Origin: Microvelia longipes | Taxonomy: Eukaryota > Arthropoda > Insecta > Hemiptera > Veliidae | Assembly: GCA_018340805.1 (NCBI GenBank) | Contig: JACMZG010001913.1 | Span: 30,529,781-30,593,780 of the forward strand | DNA: 64,000 nt | Direction: 5' to 3' | Shown here: one piece after another, positions 46,304-59,639 of the stretch | How positions within the stretch are numbered: the first letter of the stretch is position 1 | Layout of the letters: the number at the start of each line of letters is the position of its first letter | Notes under the pieces: generated by a model | Database searches by the model: none | What the model was told of the DNA's origin: nothing | What the model saw: only the letters and a program-made list of their open reading frames with translations | Position numbers and translations under genes: made by a program

Positions 46304-49300
46304 ATGGGGTAATACTTGAATAGGATTTTAGACCGTGAAAATAATTGAAGGATAGGTATTGTAAATCTATGTTTTGTGACGGGCTGTAGCAGCAGGAACG
46401 AGTGCTTTAACTTTACTTAAATGCTCTAAGGAACTTTACTCTCTAGCAATATCAGACTTGTGTTTCTTGTCACATTTGTTCTGAATTTTATTTTTCTTAC
46501 TTTAATTAGCGACACACGAAGTGCTTATTAAAGTTGCTAAAGAGTTAGTAAAGAAGACCAAAAAGATATGTATTACTTAACTTATGCCTCTATTCTGTAT
46601 GTATGTTCGAAATGTATTAGCTAGAAAATTGGTGATCGTTTCGTTATCGTGTGAAAATATATATGTCAACCATTAAATATGACAGGTCGACGCAAAATTT
46701 ATTTTATCAGGAACAAATTCTTCTTCATGGACGTATTGGAGTTTTCCCATGTGACCACTATTAGTTTGGGCTTCACTGACTACTGGCTTCACTACTGACT
46801 CTTAACAAAGCTTAACATCCGTTATATATTGACAATGATTTCATAGAAGTAAACGAAACAAGCCTTTTCACGAAAAGTTTTATTAAAAAAGAACTGGGTT
46901 CAAGTCTTTCGGCAATCCTCAGTGTCTGGTGATTGAACCAAAGAAATTCCTGGTTAGTCTCAACAAGTTACATACTTGAGTCAGTTGAGAGGTTTGGTTC
47001 TTTTACTTTTGAATCTATATTTAATTAACTAGCACCTTTTCCGAATTTATTTATCAGTGACAAGAGAGTTTTTAAATTTGCTAAAAACTTTAATTTGAGC
47101 AAGTAGTGCTCATCTACTTATAAAAAGTAAGTATGTGAAGTATGCAATGTCAAAATTCCTCTTAGTATAAAACCCACAAGAGAACTAAATGAGCTATTTT
47201 TGTTTTTCCCCTATAAACATAATGAGAACATTAAATTAACGTCGGTTCTGTAGCTTGCATAATTTATACGCTCGCTCTCCCACACAGCATTAACATGCTC
47301 TTATCATGCTTTACTGATAAACGCAATAAATTACATTCTCACATAAAGTCTGCATAATACAGACCACGACGCATTGTTTCCATAAACCACAAAACCGAAT
47401 CGATGCATCAGTAATCAATCTAATGTGCCTTTCCATTGTTTTACTTGGCAAAAACCGATATAAAAAACACAAAGTACACAGTAACGCACAGTAACGTTGA
47501 TTATAAAGTAAAACGATGGATATAAAATGTTATTGATTTTGTACCTTTGCCTTATTGTTCGTCCTTTACCTTCACCAAGCATTATTTGTCTTTGGGTACC
47601 TCGAAACTTATGCTATATTATCTTTTGAAATACTTTCCATCGAATAAAGTCAAATCCGCCGTACCGTTTCGGCGTCTTACCAACGATTAGCCGTTGCATG
47701 TTCTGTCTTTCAAAAATTCAGAAACTAAAAGTAAAAAGAAACATTTTTAAAACTTCCAGAGAACGCTACTGATGGCAGATAAGTGTAAATTTCATTTAAT
47801 TAATTTATTGTTTTTGTCAATTTTATCAGCTAATTATATTTAATCACATGTGCGCATCTTGCCGATGTAGTTAAAATACAGACTGCATTAAATGCCAAAA
47901 TCTATCTTCTTCCACGTGTTAACTTAGCCACTATTTCATTTTACCTGATTGAATCAATTAAATTAATATATTTACTTCAATGAAAAAAATTTAAAAATAA
48001 TCAGAAGCGTTCTGTGTAAGATTAAAGCGGTTGGGTACTTTGAAGTATGACTATGCAAAATATAAAAATTAAATTTGAAACTGACTATGGGCAAAAAGTG
48101 GGAAATCAAGACACGCACACTCAATTAAAGGTAGGTCCCTCGCCGCCCTAATGTCGATTCAAATTTTCCCACCATTGAGTCGACAGTCTTACTGTTTAGT
48201 ACCTATAGTCTCGAGCCAAGATGATAAAATTTATAAGGTGATTCAATTGGAGAGTTTTTATGAATGAAATAACTTTTTTTAACATGTTATGTTATAGTAA
48301 TATAGACATGTTATGGTTATATTTACCGCCTATACAGAGACCTGCAATGACGTCAGACGTCATCTATAAAAACGTAAGGTTATAACCTTTGAATGCGTTT
48401 GGTTTGTTTACATCGAATTGAATAACCTTATAAATGTCTAACCTCTTGGTTATTACCCACCCTCAAATTCGCTCTATTCGATTTTTTAAAAAAATGTTTT
48501 AAGCTTACTTTACTTTTTGAACAAAAACAGGGAAATTTTTCATTTTTTTTCAAAAAGCTTTCTAAATTTTCTTTTGCTCTTTTACCTCTTGTCCTTTCGC
48601 GTTTTTTTCTTTTAAAACCTTTTTAAGAAGATTATATTGAATAACAGAAGGAAAAATATCCTAACTTTATTTCTTTCCCTTTGTGACTTTTTGTTTTAAC
48701 GGGGAACAAAACATAACAAAAATGTAGAATATTACCAACAGTCAAAGCAAAGATGGAAAAGAGCCAGTGAAGTAGAAAAAAGGAAATATTAATAATTCCT
48801 TGTAGTAGTCAGACAATAATGGAGTTTTATAGTTTTTGCTAGAAGTATTAAAGGATAATATTGTCTATGAATTTTTGTGGCATTATGTTTTGATATTGTA
48901 TCAAAGCTTGTATTTTTCAAAATCTGATGAAATGAATAATTCTAACAGTTTTTATTAGAATCTGCTGTAACTTAGTTATTACTTAGTTTTCAATAGTAGC
49001 TGACATCCCCATAAACACTCGTTGGGTGTCAATGAAATAATTAACATACACTTGATATAATTACACTAAAGCCCGTTTTGAGTCTAGAAGTCGTTTTAAT
49101 TACTAATCCATTTATAACCTAGACTCTGGATCACAGGGGTGGCTCAGTGTAACACTATTTGTTAATAATAATTATCATTATAATTGGAAAAATATTAACA
49201 ATTAAAAATATTATTAAGAGAATAGTAACATTTAATTCAAAATATATTTATTTTCACCCCCCCCCCCCTCCTCTGATATGTTTTAGCCAGGGTTTGACGT

Positions 49301-52300
49301 CAAATCTTTTCTACTTGTAGAGGCTTATTTCTTTGGTTTATAGTCTTCTACTAGATTAATAGAATTAGTGGCTTAAATTATTATACTCTTTACAGCATTA
49401 AGAACATTTTGTAGCGATGTATTATAAAAACATGATAAAAACTTATAAAAACTTGGCTTCATATCAAGATAAGGTTCTAATGTAACGCATCGCTAGTAAA
49501 TACAAATTTAATAAAAATAAAGAAAGATATTAATATAAGAAAAAAAATCTAGAACAAAATGTATATAATGTATATGTCTTGCAAACAAAGAAACACGAAA
49601 AGCACAAAGGAAATAGTTAATAAAAATCCAGTCAGGTTTGTGGATGCTAACGTCATGTCTTAATTCTAGTCTTACGAAAAGTTGTGTCTCTATGTAATGT
49701 GATAAATAGCTTCCCAAGGTAGACGGTACGTTAATATTTTTTCTTTTTCTTTCAAGGCGGGCGGTATGTTGCTATATTTTCTTTTTCTTTTATGGAAGGC
49801 GGTATGTTACTGAAAAAAAAATTTAAAAGGAAAAGTAAAAAAGGACATTTGTTAAGGATGAAGAAAAAGATGGGTTATCAAAGGTGTATAAGTCTGGTGA
49901 TAAATATCCTTCAAAAGGTTTTTAGCGGCATTCACGGAGCAAAATGGAAAAAGATAAATGATTCTAACTAAAGGAAATTCTAAAGGGGTGTTAACAGGAT
50001 ATGTTTAAAAATATCTTTTTATTACAAGTGAATACAAGTTTAACGAAATGGGATGCTTAGGCATTTAAGAATGTTTGTCGTAATTTTTCTAATTAAGTAG
50101 CGTTTTTAACTTCAATAAAGTTTACATGTATGTCTAATATTTAGAAAAGTTATAATTAAGTAGGGTTTTTTTGCTACTACTACTCTTCAAAGAAGAGAGA
50201 AATATATTTATGTTTAAAGAGTATACGGCCTTGGGACTGCATTCCATCTAAAACATTTCCGTGAAAATATTTTTTCAGCAAAATACAACACCAACGTACT
50301 TTTATGTTATAAAGTGTCAATTTTTCTTTAACTAATTATTAATTTGCATCATTATTATATTTAAAAATATAAATTATTACATTGCAATCTAATGACAGCT
50401 ATAATAATTGGATGTTCAGCCTGACATATCGGAATTGCTTTTAAGTTATTAGCAGTTTTAAGTTGGATATTCTGATTATAAAGTTGAAGTTGTAATATTA
50501 ATACTAAGAAAGAGGATTATTATAATTATCAAGCTAATATTAAGTTATCTTAGTTGGGAATGGATAGCCAGGCAAACAGGCCACGTAGTTGGGCACTTCT
50601 TATCTGCTCCGATTCCTTAGGCCACACCACCTCAAATAGAGTCTCTTAGAAAGGATGATATATTGAAGGATACCTTTTCAAATAAGGGAAGAATGCTCCT
50701 CTTTTTCCTAACGTGCAGATACGAAGAAGTATAATCCTCTGTGAATTATAAGTCCAGATAAAATACTGTCTCCTCACTATGCCCACACATATGACAGTTA
50801 GCCTATGACGACGTTATTTCTAAAGTGTTGAGATGTTCATTCAACTGACAGTAGCCGGTCATAAAGGTCGCTAGAAGACCATCAGCGTCAGCTTTATACA
50901 AAAGGAACTTGAATTAGCAGGTTAGTTAGGCACATTACTCCAGGCACGTACACTAGAGTAATTTGGAATAATAATTTTATTAGGGCACGTCCTTGATTCT
51001 TCTCCAAACTGCTTTTCCCCATGTTTCATAACGAATCTCGGGCAAGAAGAATTCAAGAAGAATCTTACTCTAAACTGCACCTTCTCCTTCTAAAAGACCG
51101 AGTAAAGTAGAGTAAAATAAAGTTCTGGCGTGAAACCACTCTTATCTTATGTGATAATAATGATTTATGAGTTATCGATGTATTTTAACAAAATTAATGA
51201 ATTTTACAACTCTATTAATACTATTTGAAGTTAATGAAACTAAATATTAGTAGTAATTTTTGTTTGTGCTTTAATGTTTTGTCATTGCTAAATCATTCAT
51301 AAATTTTCAAAGGCTTGTTGGTCCACGCTTCTTTTGACAGATATTGAAACTATTTGAAAAAATTATTTAAAACCAGCAAATGGCCCAGTGATTTTTTACT
51401 ACTCAAATTCTATGTAATAGTTATAATTTTATAATTTGATGGAAAAGCAAGGTACACAAGACTTGATTTTTTCACTGGTAGGTACGAAGGAAAATAATAA
51501 TGCCTGTTAAAAACCTTGTAGATCTTCAGAAATAACCCCTGTAGAAACCATTGCAGGTGGTAGTGGCAACCGTCACGTTCCTAGTGTAATCTAACGTTGG
51601 CTATAAGTGATTAGAATAATAATCTTATTTTTTGAATATATTTTTAACCTAATTGTAGTTATAATTTTATAGTACATATAAGCTGAATATGTGTTCCTCT
51701 TTAATTTTATGTCGTAATTTATTGCATTATTTTAATTAACTTTTATCTTACCGTGTATCCTACTTGCGGACATGTCTGTTAGGGTTACATGTAAAACTTT
51801 TTATAAATAAATAAACTGAGAGCATAACCTGGGTCGCGAACCAAAGACATCCGTGGTGGTAATGATTCGTATAAATACTGATGCTCTTACGACCTTGACC
51901 ATGGATGCTGCTGTAATGTTATTTATAAGAAAATTCTGTGACGAAACTCATCTATGGGAAATAAAGCATCGTAGAACTCACCCATGCAAGAGAAGGAACT
52001 TTACGTGTCTTGTCAAGCAGACCGTACACTTTTATATCTTTATCTTCTAAAGATATAAAATATCTTATCTTATTAAATAATCTTACTACCTGTATTGTAA
52101 TAGATGATTGTGAGCCCTAAATTTTAAAGACTCCAGTTTCTTATTGTGTGAAAAAGGATGTTTTCAGCTCCTTAGAAAGTGAATGCAAATGCATAAAATC
52201 CGTTCATTTTGAAGATTTTATGCAGTGATATGATATAAAGCCGGATTTAGGAGTAGAATATGTCACAGAGGTTAAACCATTTGACTCGCTCAAACTCATT

Positions 52301-53490
52301 TCTTATAGTCTTCTTCTTCATCTAAAAAATTCTTCACAGATGAGTCTACTTTCTGCAGAGCTCGGAAAATTCCCCGACAAGAAGCAAAACCTCAGTTATA
52401 AAGAATTAGGAAAGAAAGATTTTTTCATCCGCTTTTACTTCTAGGATTTTTGACTTCAGCAATTTTTATCCTTTCTTAAAACCTCTCAAATGCTTGCTAA
52501 GTTGAGATGGAACCGACTGAAAATCTTAAAATCCTCTGATATTACAAAATCTTTTTTATAATATAAATCAAATAAAATCTACAATCTAAAAGTTATTAAA
52601 TTAAAGTTTTTTTCTTTCATATTTTTCTACTTAGAAATGGGATAAAGAATAGAGGTAAACTAATTTTCGAAGAATTTAATGTGTTTTATTTAAATTAGAT
52701 CAAATGTAGTCCTAGTTCTAGTCAAAATGAAGGAAAGCAATAAAGTTTATAAGTAAAGTTTAATCTAAGTTTTTCCTTCCTTTTTTTAGCCTCAATATTT
52801 TAAGACTGTTAAGCTATTAGGTCGAGGTATCCGTCTCAAACACAAACGTTGAGCCAGGTTCGTGAGAAATTCCGTGTGATATCTGTTCGACTCTGCTGAC
52901 TCTTGAGTCTTATTTCTCGAGCCGTTCCGACGGATTGATCTCTGACTAACATCTTAAATTCGAGAGATTGGTACGTATAACCGGATTGTCTTTAATAGTA
53001 CTAGCCGATTTTATGCCGGAATCATACTAAATTATAATTAATACAATACAATAACGCATTTACTAATGTGTACTCTTTTGTACCGTCCTTATTTCCTCTG
53101 TAGGTTTTAAGTTGTTTGATTTCACTAGAAAACCAAAACCAAGATTTTCTCTCAATTACCCGTTTCAGGTGTTTAAGAGACCCAAAGAGGAATTTACAAG
53201 TTATCTATCTGAGTGTCTTAGCCTATTAATCATATAATCTCCCCGTGTGTTTATTTTTATTTTTGTTTTTAAATATTTCTTCACTGGCTAAAGAATACGG
53301 CATTTATTTTGTGTGAACCGGAGCCATATTTTATTAATTGATTTGGGGTAATCTGTGCCTCTTTATTTTTATTTTATTTATTTAATTATTATTTTTGTAG
53401 TATACATTTTAAATGTGAAAAACACATTTTTAGAAAGTTTAAACGTAATTCGGAAATCGATGTGGAGTGAAATATAGCAGTAAACTTTAT
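46304..53490. other. Long intron stretch with little structure
   Basis: There is a C run at 49257-49268, and two similar phrases 'ggcggtatgtt' at 49760 and 49799 with related sequence between them. A possible minus-strand tRNA-like B box (GGTTCGCGACCC, complement of about 51831-51842) may be a SINE remnant. A segment at 53163-53262 resembles the left part of the 5S-module repeat. No protein gene is supported; the frames at 49508-49717 and 51853-52050 lack domains. Confidence 0.45.
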
Positions 53491-53496
53491 TTCACT

Positions 53497-53559
53497 GCAT
53501 ACTAACGTAGCAATACTAATCATGCTACGTTAGTAGCTAGTAATGCTACGTTAGTATGC
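53497..53559. repeat. Hairpin with repeated TGCTACGTTAGTA units
   Basis: GCATACTAACGTAGCA (53497-53512) is inverse to TGCTACGTTAGTATGC (53544-53559). A further copy, TGCTACGTTAGTAG, lies between (53523-53536) and can pair with the left arm instead. More TACGT-type units follow to about 53590. Confidence 0.8.
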
Positions 53560-53569
53560 AAGTGATACT

Positions 53570-54140
53570 ACGTTTGTACGTAGTGAAGTACAGTTATTGG
53601 TCATCTAGTCTCTTAAGTGCCATTCTCTTCTTAATCACCATAATGGAGACCTACGAATTAAATCGTCTCATGTAATGCTAATGTGATTTTCTTTTTCTTT
53701 TACTTAATAATTCAACATGGGTTCCATTAAAAAAAACCGAGCCTTAAAGCATCACGCCATTGACGGATGGATGTTTGGAAACATTCTTTTTTTAACAGGG
53801 GTTTCAGAAATTTCACAATTCATGAGAACAACAAGGGAATTCTATTATCTGCTTTTTTGTGCTGCTTGGATAATTATTAGGCTAAAACTAAATATACCAT
53901 GAAATTAAATGTAAGACTTAAAACCATGATCTTATTAGTAGTATTAGCAAACTTCTCGTGAGAAAAATAGGAATGCAACCATGATATACCGAGAAGTAAA
54001 TAAAAAAATAAAAAAAAACAGAATGTGAATTGCTTTTCCAACTTTAACATAATTTCCAAGAAAATTTAAGACTATCTAAAATAAAGACAGCGTTTATGTT
54101 TAATGCAAAATCCAAACAGAGTATGTCCGCTTGTATTACG
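53570..54140. other. Intron stretch, nothing recognised
   Basis: Two short overlapping frames (53717-53902 plus, 53877-54059 minus) have no domain. Confidence 0.5.
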
Positions 54141-54141
54141 G

Positions 54142-54285
<144 letters not shown>

Positions 54286-54552
54286 TATTTTAATTACTTT
54301 TTTTGTTTGTTGGACCTCTCCTTAAAATTTAAGGGGCCATTGGTTGTTGATTAAACAATTATCAATAAATTTACTTTACCAGCCTATATTTAAAAAATCT
54401 ATTTTCCAGCCTTGGGAACTCCCAAGATCAATCAGTATCTAGGAACTCCTAGATACTTTAACATTTATCACTTTATATTTAATTTTGATCTCTCCATGCT
54501 GGTAAAGTAGCTTTCGTTAATGACAAACCTGTTTTTAATTGTAAATATTAAA

Positions 54553-54676
54553 AGAATAAATAAATAAATCTGTACCTAAAATTAGTTCAGTGAATAATAA
54601 ATAAATAAATCTGTACCTAAAATTAGTTTAGTGAATAATAAATAAGTAAATCTGTAACTAAAATTAGTTCAGTGAT
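54553..54676. repeat. Three tandem units of about 41 bp
   Basis: 'aataaataaatctgtacctaaaattagttcagtg' repeats three times (CTGTA at about 54570, 54611, 54651) with few changes. Confidence 0.88.
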
Positions 54677-54679
54677 GCT

Positions 54680-56130
54680 TTTTTTTTCCGTGAGCAGATA
54701 ATCAATTTTACATGCGCAGAACTTAAATTTTGTTGAAAAGAATGAAAACCTAGGTATATTCAAACGCACCTTCCTTACAAGTAACTAAATTAGAGAACAC
54801 TTTGTCATACTAAAACCCGGCTCGCTTTAACATAGAAACCCTTTTTATGGAGCCACTTTTCCTGCTAACCTCAGGAGAAGCAATTTGACCAAAAATTAAC
54901 TTATAATTAAACTTTAAAAGTTGTTCGTTTAATGTTAACAAAATTACCAGCAAAAGTGTTTCTAAAAATAATTTTTTGGTTTTAATTAGATGGGTTAGAA
55001 ATGTAGGTTTAATAAATAACTTTATTAAGCTCTGCCTTACTAATATTATGCCTACAGTATATAAAAAATCCATTTTTTCATGTTTTGATCACATAAGTGT
55101 ACGCATTTTATAGCTGAAATTTGGCTTATTTTTCAGGCTGCACATGATCTTTACAGAATTGCAAAACAATACAAAATTTTGCAAAGTGCATATTTTTGTC
55201 AAGACATCAATTATTTTACCGCATATATTCTCAAGAATAAAAATTCTTGTTTTTATTCTTGACGGAGGCCAGGCTTTTTTTTTTTTTTTTTTTTTTTTTA
55301 ATGGTTGCTATATTTACTTATCAATCCAATCGTTGTTTAATTTTTCTATGTATATATTTAATAACCTGAGCAGTAGCGTCACGACTTGTTATTTTTTTTT
55401 TTGAATTTTTCAAAAAAATGCACATATTTATCCCATGATAGATAATAGATTATACACTTCACACCTAAACATTATTTGCACTCATTTTAAGTTTAGTTTT
55501 CGCTTACATAATTTAGCAAAAACTGAGCACAATTTCTTTTAAAAAAAATAGGGAAAAAATAAAGAACAAATATAAATAAATAAATAAACGTTTATTACTA
55601 CCCAACAACAAAATTAAACTTACAATAAAAATGTAACAAAAAAACACAAATATACAAATCACTTAGATAGTAAATGGCTGTTGTTCAGCTCTTTAGCTGG
55701 TTTTTCATAACAACCATTTGGAAGGTTTTACATAAAAATAATTATTAAAATTTAACAAAAATTGTCAGAAAAAATGTAAAAGAAATGTCAGAAAAGAGAT
55801 CAAATTTTCTCATATCACCAATCAAATATACACCATAAAATTAAGCAAAATTGGATAGGTAAGAAAGAACCACTTGCTTATAACCTCTTGCTCAAAAGAG
55901 TCTCCTGACTCTTTTCTTTACTGCTCGCCGGTAGTTATATTTATATATTTAAGGATTTATATTTTAATTTATTTCGTTTACTTTATTTGTTTTTATTTGG
56001 TCACTGTATTTATTTTGCTTCCCTATTTTATTTTAATTTTGCATTGATCCCATTGTATTGTATTTCTTTTTATTCTAGTATGTTATTTTTAGTTAGAGTA
56101 TTTTATGTAATATATTTTTTACTTTGTTGG
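54680..56130. other. Intron stretch with a T tract
   Basis: A T run is at 55275-55299. The frames at 54810-55073 (minus) and 55144-55404 (plus) show no domain. Confidence 0.5.
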
Positions 56131-56215
56131 TTAGGCACTGATGATCTGTTAAGATTGAAAGCTGGCTATGTAAAATATATATCATTAGTGGAGAGACTCT
56201 GTTTTATTTCATTAT
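56130..56215 (+). repeat. Hammerhead-like repeat family, degenerate copy
   Basis: GGCA, CTGATGA (56138-56144), a short stem TCT/AGA around GTTA, GAAA (56157-56160), GCTGGC, then 'gtggagagactctgttttatt' as in other family members. Stem II is short and the cleavage-site U is missing. The 137-aa frame 55987-56400 crosses this repeat and is unlikely to be a gene. Confidence 0.45.
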
Positions 56216-56421
56216 TTCAGATAAGCAAGAAAGTTTGCATTTCAAAGAAAATTCGCCCGGCTTGCGGAGGAATAAAGTCCTTTTTCGCGGCGAATGACAT
56301 AAACTCTGAATTAAACAATTTTTATAAAATGTACCAACCCGGATTAATGACGTTTAATAAGCTCCTGTCTTTAACAAAGTTGATTATGAACCAAGTTTAA
56401 TTTTAAAATATTATTCCGTTC

Positions 56422-56441
56422 AATGTATGTATGTATGTATG

Positions 56442-56489
<48 letters not shown>

Positions 56490-56503
56490 GTGTGTGTGTG
56501 TGT
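56422..56503. repeat. Compound (ATGT)n-(AT)n-(GT)n microsatellite
   Basis: About six ATGT units, then about 40 bp AT, then about 14 bp GT. Confidence 0.95.
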
Positions 56504-56581
56504 AATGTTTCGCAAACGTATTCGCAGGTAAAAGGAGGAAGAATTATGTGGAGTAGGGATGATCAAGAAGTTTTAATTTTA

Positions 56582-56599
56582 TTATATATTTTATATATA

Positions 56600-56652
<53 letters not shown>
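56582..56652. repeat. (AT)n microsatellite
   Basis: AT alternation with two breaks at its left end. Confidence 0.95.
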
Positions 56653-56656
<4 letters not shown>

Positions 56657-57250
56657 ACACCTACATTATAATATTATACGCTAATTTTATATTAGTAGCA
56701 GAACTTAGCGACCTAGTTTCTTTTACGCAAAAGAAAAATTCTAAAGGCTGCATAAATATGAGAACCAAAAAGTTACATTAAGTAAATACTTGAAGTAGAT
56801 AAAAAGTTGAGAGTTATGAACTTGTTTCAACTTTGTAGATAAGAATTAAACTTATATAATATAAGTAGAGTAAATGTAGGGAGGTTAAAATAGAGTTATA
56901 AATAAACCTTAATACTTAATAATGTTGAGATTTTTATAATTTTAGAAAGATTTTATGTTTTAGAATTCATTTTTAGTATTTATAATATTATTTTACGACC
57001 GTGAGAGGGTTAATTAATAGACGCTTTAGAAATGAAATATTTATAAGGGTTTGAACAAGTGGATTCATTTTGCACTACTTTTACAAATACTATTATATAT
57101 ATATCACTTCTTAATATTTACCTTCTTTTACCTCTTGATTTTAAATGTTTTAACTTTGATTTTAATATTTAACTCTGCTTAGGTGTAATTCTGTTTTTAA
57201 CTTTTATATATAAGTTACTTTATGCTTAAGGCGAAGACTGTGTTTTTATT
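56653..57250. other. Intron stretch, nothing recognised
   Basis: AT-rich; probably contains the body of the element whose end carries the hammerhead-like motif at 57253, but no coding remnant was recognised. Confidence 0.45.
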
Positions 57251-57252
57251 TC

Positions 57253-57294
57253 GGCCCTGATGAAGAACTTGTAGCTAAGTTCGAAACGTTGGCT
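57253..57294 (+). ncRNA. Hammerhead-ribozyme-like motif (best copy)
   Basis: Stem I 5' arm GGCC (57253-57256), CTGATGA (57257-57263), one unpaired A, perfect six-pair stem II GAACTT/AAGTTC (57265-57270 with 57277-57282) around GTAGCT, GAAAC (57283-57287), two-pair stem III AC/GT (57286-57289), cleavage-site base T (57290), stem I 3' arm GGCT (57291-57294; three Watson-Crick pairs plus a wobble). All universally conserved hammerhead core positions are present. With such a short stem III, activity would be expected only as a dimer. The single unpaired A after the first core box is unusual. Confidence 0.55.
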
Positions 57295-57376
57295 AGGTGA
57301 TTAAATATATGGTTTTCAAGTAAAGCTGTGTTATTAGTTATTATTCTAGCCTCATCCCGAGATTGGCGCAAAGTGT

Positions 57377-57407
57377 ATATATATATATATATATATATAT
57401 AATAAAA

Positions 57408-57461
<54 letters not shown>
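57377..57461. repeat. (AT)n microsatellite
   Basis: Interrupted once by AATAAAATATATATT. Confidence 0.95.
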
Positions 57462-57464
<3 letters not shown>

Positions 57465-57935
57465 TTGCTTAGTCATTCAATTCAAATTAAAAGGAATGCC
57501 AACTTAATATAAACATTATCATCGTTTAATTTGATCTTTTATGTATCTTTTTTTTTTTGGTTTTTAAAAACAAAAGTTTTAATTTAAAGAATATCTACAA
57601 CACTGTCCAACATAATTATTTTAGACCAAAACAAATAATAATATGAAGAAACAAAAAAAACTCTTTGATCGCTTACTAGATTTTTTGGTTAACTTTTGAA
57701 TTTATAAAAATTAAATGCAGTTTAAAGGTGTGAAAATTAAATACAGTTTAAAGGTGTGTTTTGTCTTTACTTCGATATAGTTTTTGTAATAGTTGATCTA
57801 GTTACTTCGTTGTTTACCTAAAACACGCTAAAGATAAGGTAAGAAAAGTACCGACGCCATTTTTTTCTTCTGCGTATTTAAATAAATATAATATGTTTTT
57901 TTTTTAGTTTAGACCTTTCAACATTATCAAAACAC
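57462..57935. other. Intron stretch with a short duplication
   Basis: 'aaattaaatgcagtttaaaggtgtg' at about 57708-57733 is repeated immediately as 'aaattaaatacagtttaaaggtgtg'. T runs at 57548 and 57896. No gene. Confidence 0.5.
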
Positions 57936-57939
57936 ACTA

Positions 57940-58230
57940 AAGCTGTAGGAAATATCATAAAATTCATGCATGTGATGTTAAATTATTAATTAATGCACCG
58001 GTTTATAGTAAAACGGTAAAAAAACAATGGTTCCTTAGAACAATGAATCTTTAGATTTTCAAGCAAATGTCTAAACGATTGCGCCAAATAGTAGGGCGGA
58101 AAGTAGAGTACTTTCTGACATTCCGCCCTGATTTTTGTTCCCTCCCGTATTTTTACAAGCAAGCCGTAATACGGCTTTTTCCTCCCTGAAAATATGGGAG
58201 GAAACATTTTTCTCACTTCTAGAGGAAAAT
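57940..58230. repeat. Repeat shared with 36235-36990
   Basis: Several blocks are shared in the same order as the split copy at 36 kb. It includes an inner inverse phrase: 'agggcggaaagtag' / 'cattccgccct' and 'ccctcccgtatttt' / 'aaaatatgggagg'. The 76-aa minus-strand frame lies inside it. Confidence 0.6.
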
Positions 58231-58460
58231 CATTTTCCTTATATATTAAATTTTACTTTAATACAGGTATAATTTAAAATAACAATAATAGCTGTCTTGT
58301 AATAAATTACATGAAAAGGTAGATTATAAAGAGCAGTCTTGTTACAATAAATACTAATTATCTTTCATTCAGCAAGGGAGCCCGAGTAGACGCTGCAAAT
58401 GCCCTCGGATTCAATTTTTATCTCATCATTTTTATAATTATCTGTCAGTCTGGATTTTTC
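58222..58460. repeat. Left arm of a long inverted repeat
   Basis: About 235 bp that match the reverse complement of 61531-61764 almost base for base, for example 'gctgcaaatgccctcggattcaatttttatctcatcat'. Confidence 0.88.
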
Positions 58461-58843
58461 TTCTTGAGTTTTCAAACTCATAATTGTAAAATGACTTTAG
58501 AGAGGGGCTTTGTTGATTAGTTTTCCTCTATCGTAATTTATTTAAAATATTTATTATTGAAAAACTTGTGCTTTAGAAATGTGTCTGTACTTCTTTACTT
58601 CATACTCACAATTTCTTCCTTATCACGTAAAGTAACAAATGTACTGGTTAAAAAGTTTTAATGTGTCGCTTATTATTATGTATTTTTTTTTTTTTAATTT
58701 TTCTCTCAGTATTAGAGAACAAATACTGAAGTCATTCCTCTACATCTAACACAAATTGTGACACGTGAACTATTTTTTTATGTATTTAAATTATTTATAA
58801 TGTACAATATACATACCTATAATAAAATTACACACCAAAAAAT
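58461..58843. other. Sequence between inverted arms, left part
   Basis: AT-rich; T run at 58683-58695; nothing recognised. Confidence 0.45.
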
Positions 58844-59636
58844 CAGGTACGGGGTACTTCGAAACTTTTCCTCATTATATCGCATTTGCTACGCTCATCC
58901 TCCCTGCTTCGGACTCGCTTCGCTCGTCTTCAGAAATACAGTTCGCCATATTTATACTGCAACATGCCTTTGGACTAGCTTCGCTCATCTTCAGATAGTA
59001 AATGCATCCGTATCATTCTCAGCGGTCACCCATATTGCACTGACCACGCTCAATGCTCCTTAATTTTTATGATTCAATAAAATTCATGGATATACCTGAT
59101 ATATTGAAACGAAACTTAGTGTACTTATTTATTTGGTAATGGTTTATCCTTGTACTAAATTTCAACTCAGTTAGACCGTTTCTCAATTATTTACAATTTT
59201 TTAAAAAACGTGCACAAGTCATTCGATAAAAATTAAACTAATGCTAGTAATGAAATTAAACTTAGCTTATATATGTCTTATACATGACTACATGCGTGCC
59301 AAATCTCAATTCGATCATCATTTTTCCGAGTTTTATGATTTTTCGATTTTTTTGAGTCATTATTGCGTGTTAATGACGTCATAAAAAAAATTTTCCGAAT
59401 AGCGCAACTACTGCGGTAGACTAATTTTTGTACAAAATGTCAACTCTCTTGTATAAATTCACTGGGCACTGCTATGATAGCAGACACACTTACAGGCAGA
59501 TAACTTTGCAAAAACCACTCAGGAGGCCTTAAAAACGCCTGAAACGGATAATTCCGGTTTTATCCCGGATTCAGATTTTTAGCCCAAACACAATACTTTC
59601 CCATGAATCTACGTTATAAATAAGGAAAAGTAAAAC
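58844..59636 (-). repeat. 5S-module repeat, copy 4 (most complete)
   Basis: In + orientation it runs from 'caggtacggggtacttcgaaacttttcc' to 'aaggaaaagtaaaac'. It includes 'gcttcggactcgcttcgctcgtcttcag', the 5S-like module (minus strand, 59015-59064), 'gttaatgacgtcataaaaaaa', and 'caggaggccttaaaaacgcctgaaacgg' before the terminal hairpin (ACTTTCCC / AAGGAAAAGT). At about 790 bp it is the longest copy. The 101-aa + frame at 58758-59063 crosses the left half and is an artefact. Confidence 0.75.
59015..59064 (-). ncRNA. 5S rRNA-like module inside repeat
   Basis: On the minus strand 'aattaaggagcattgagcgtggtcagtgcaatatgggtgaccgct' is split here as AATTAAGGAGCATTGAGCG and TGGTCAGTGCAATATGGGTG. It follows the 5S rRNA A box / intermediate element / C box order, with the GATGGGTGACCGC core nearly intact. 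Confidence 0.6.
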
Positions 59637-59639
59637 GTT

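Noticed and set aside
46903..46922. Another CTGAGGA...GAAAG motif on the minus strand
   Set aside because: Only five bases separate the two core boxes, so no stem II can form. It may be a deletion derivative but is not a hammerhead.
55987..56400. 137-codon + frame
   Set aside because: It is Phe/Tyr-rich from T-rich DNA, crosses a hammerhead-family repeat end at 56130-56215, and has no recognisable domain.
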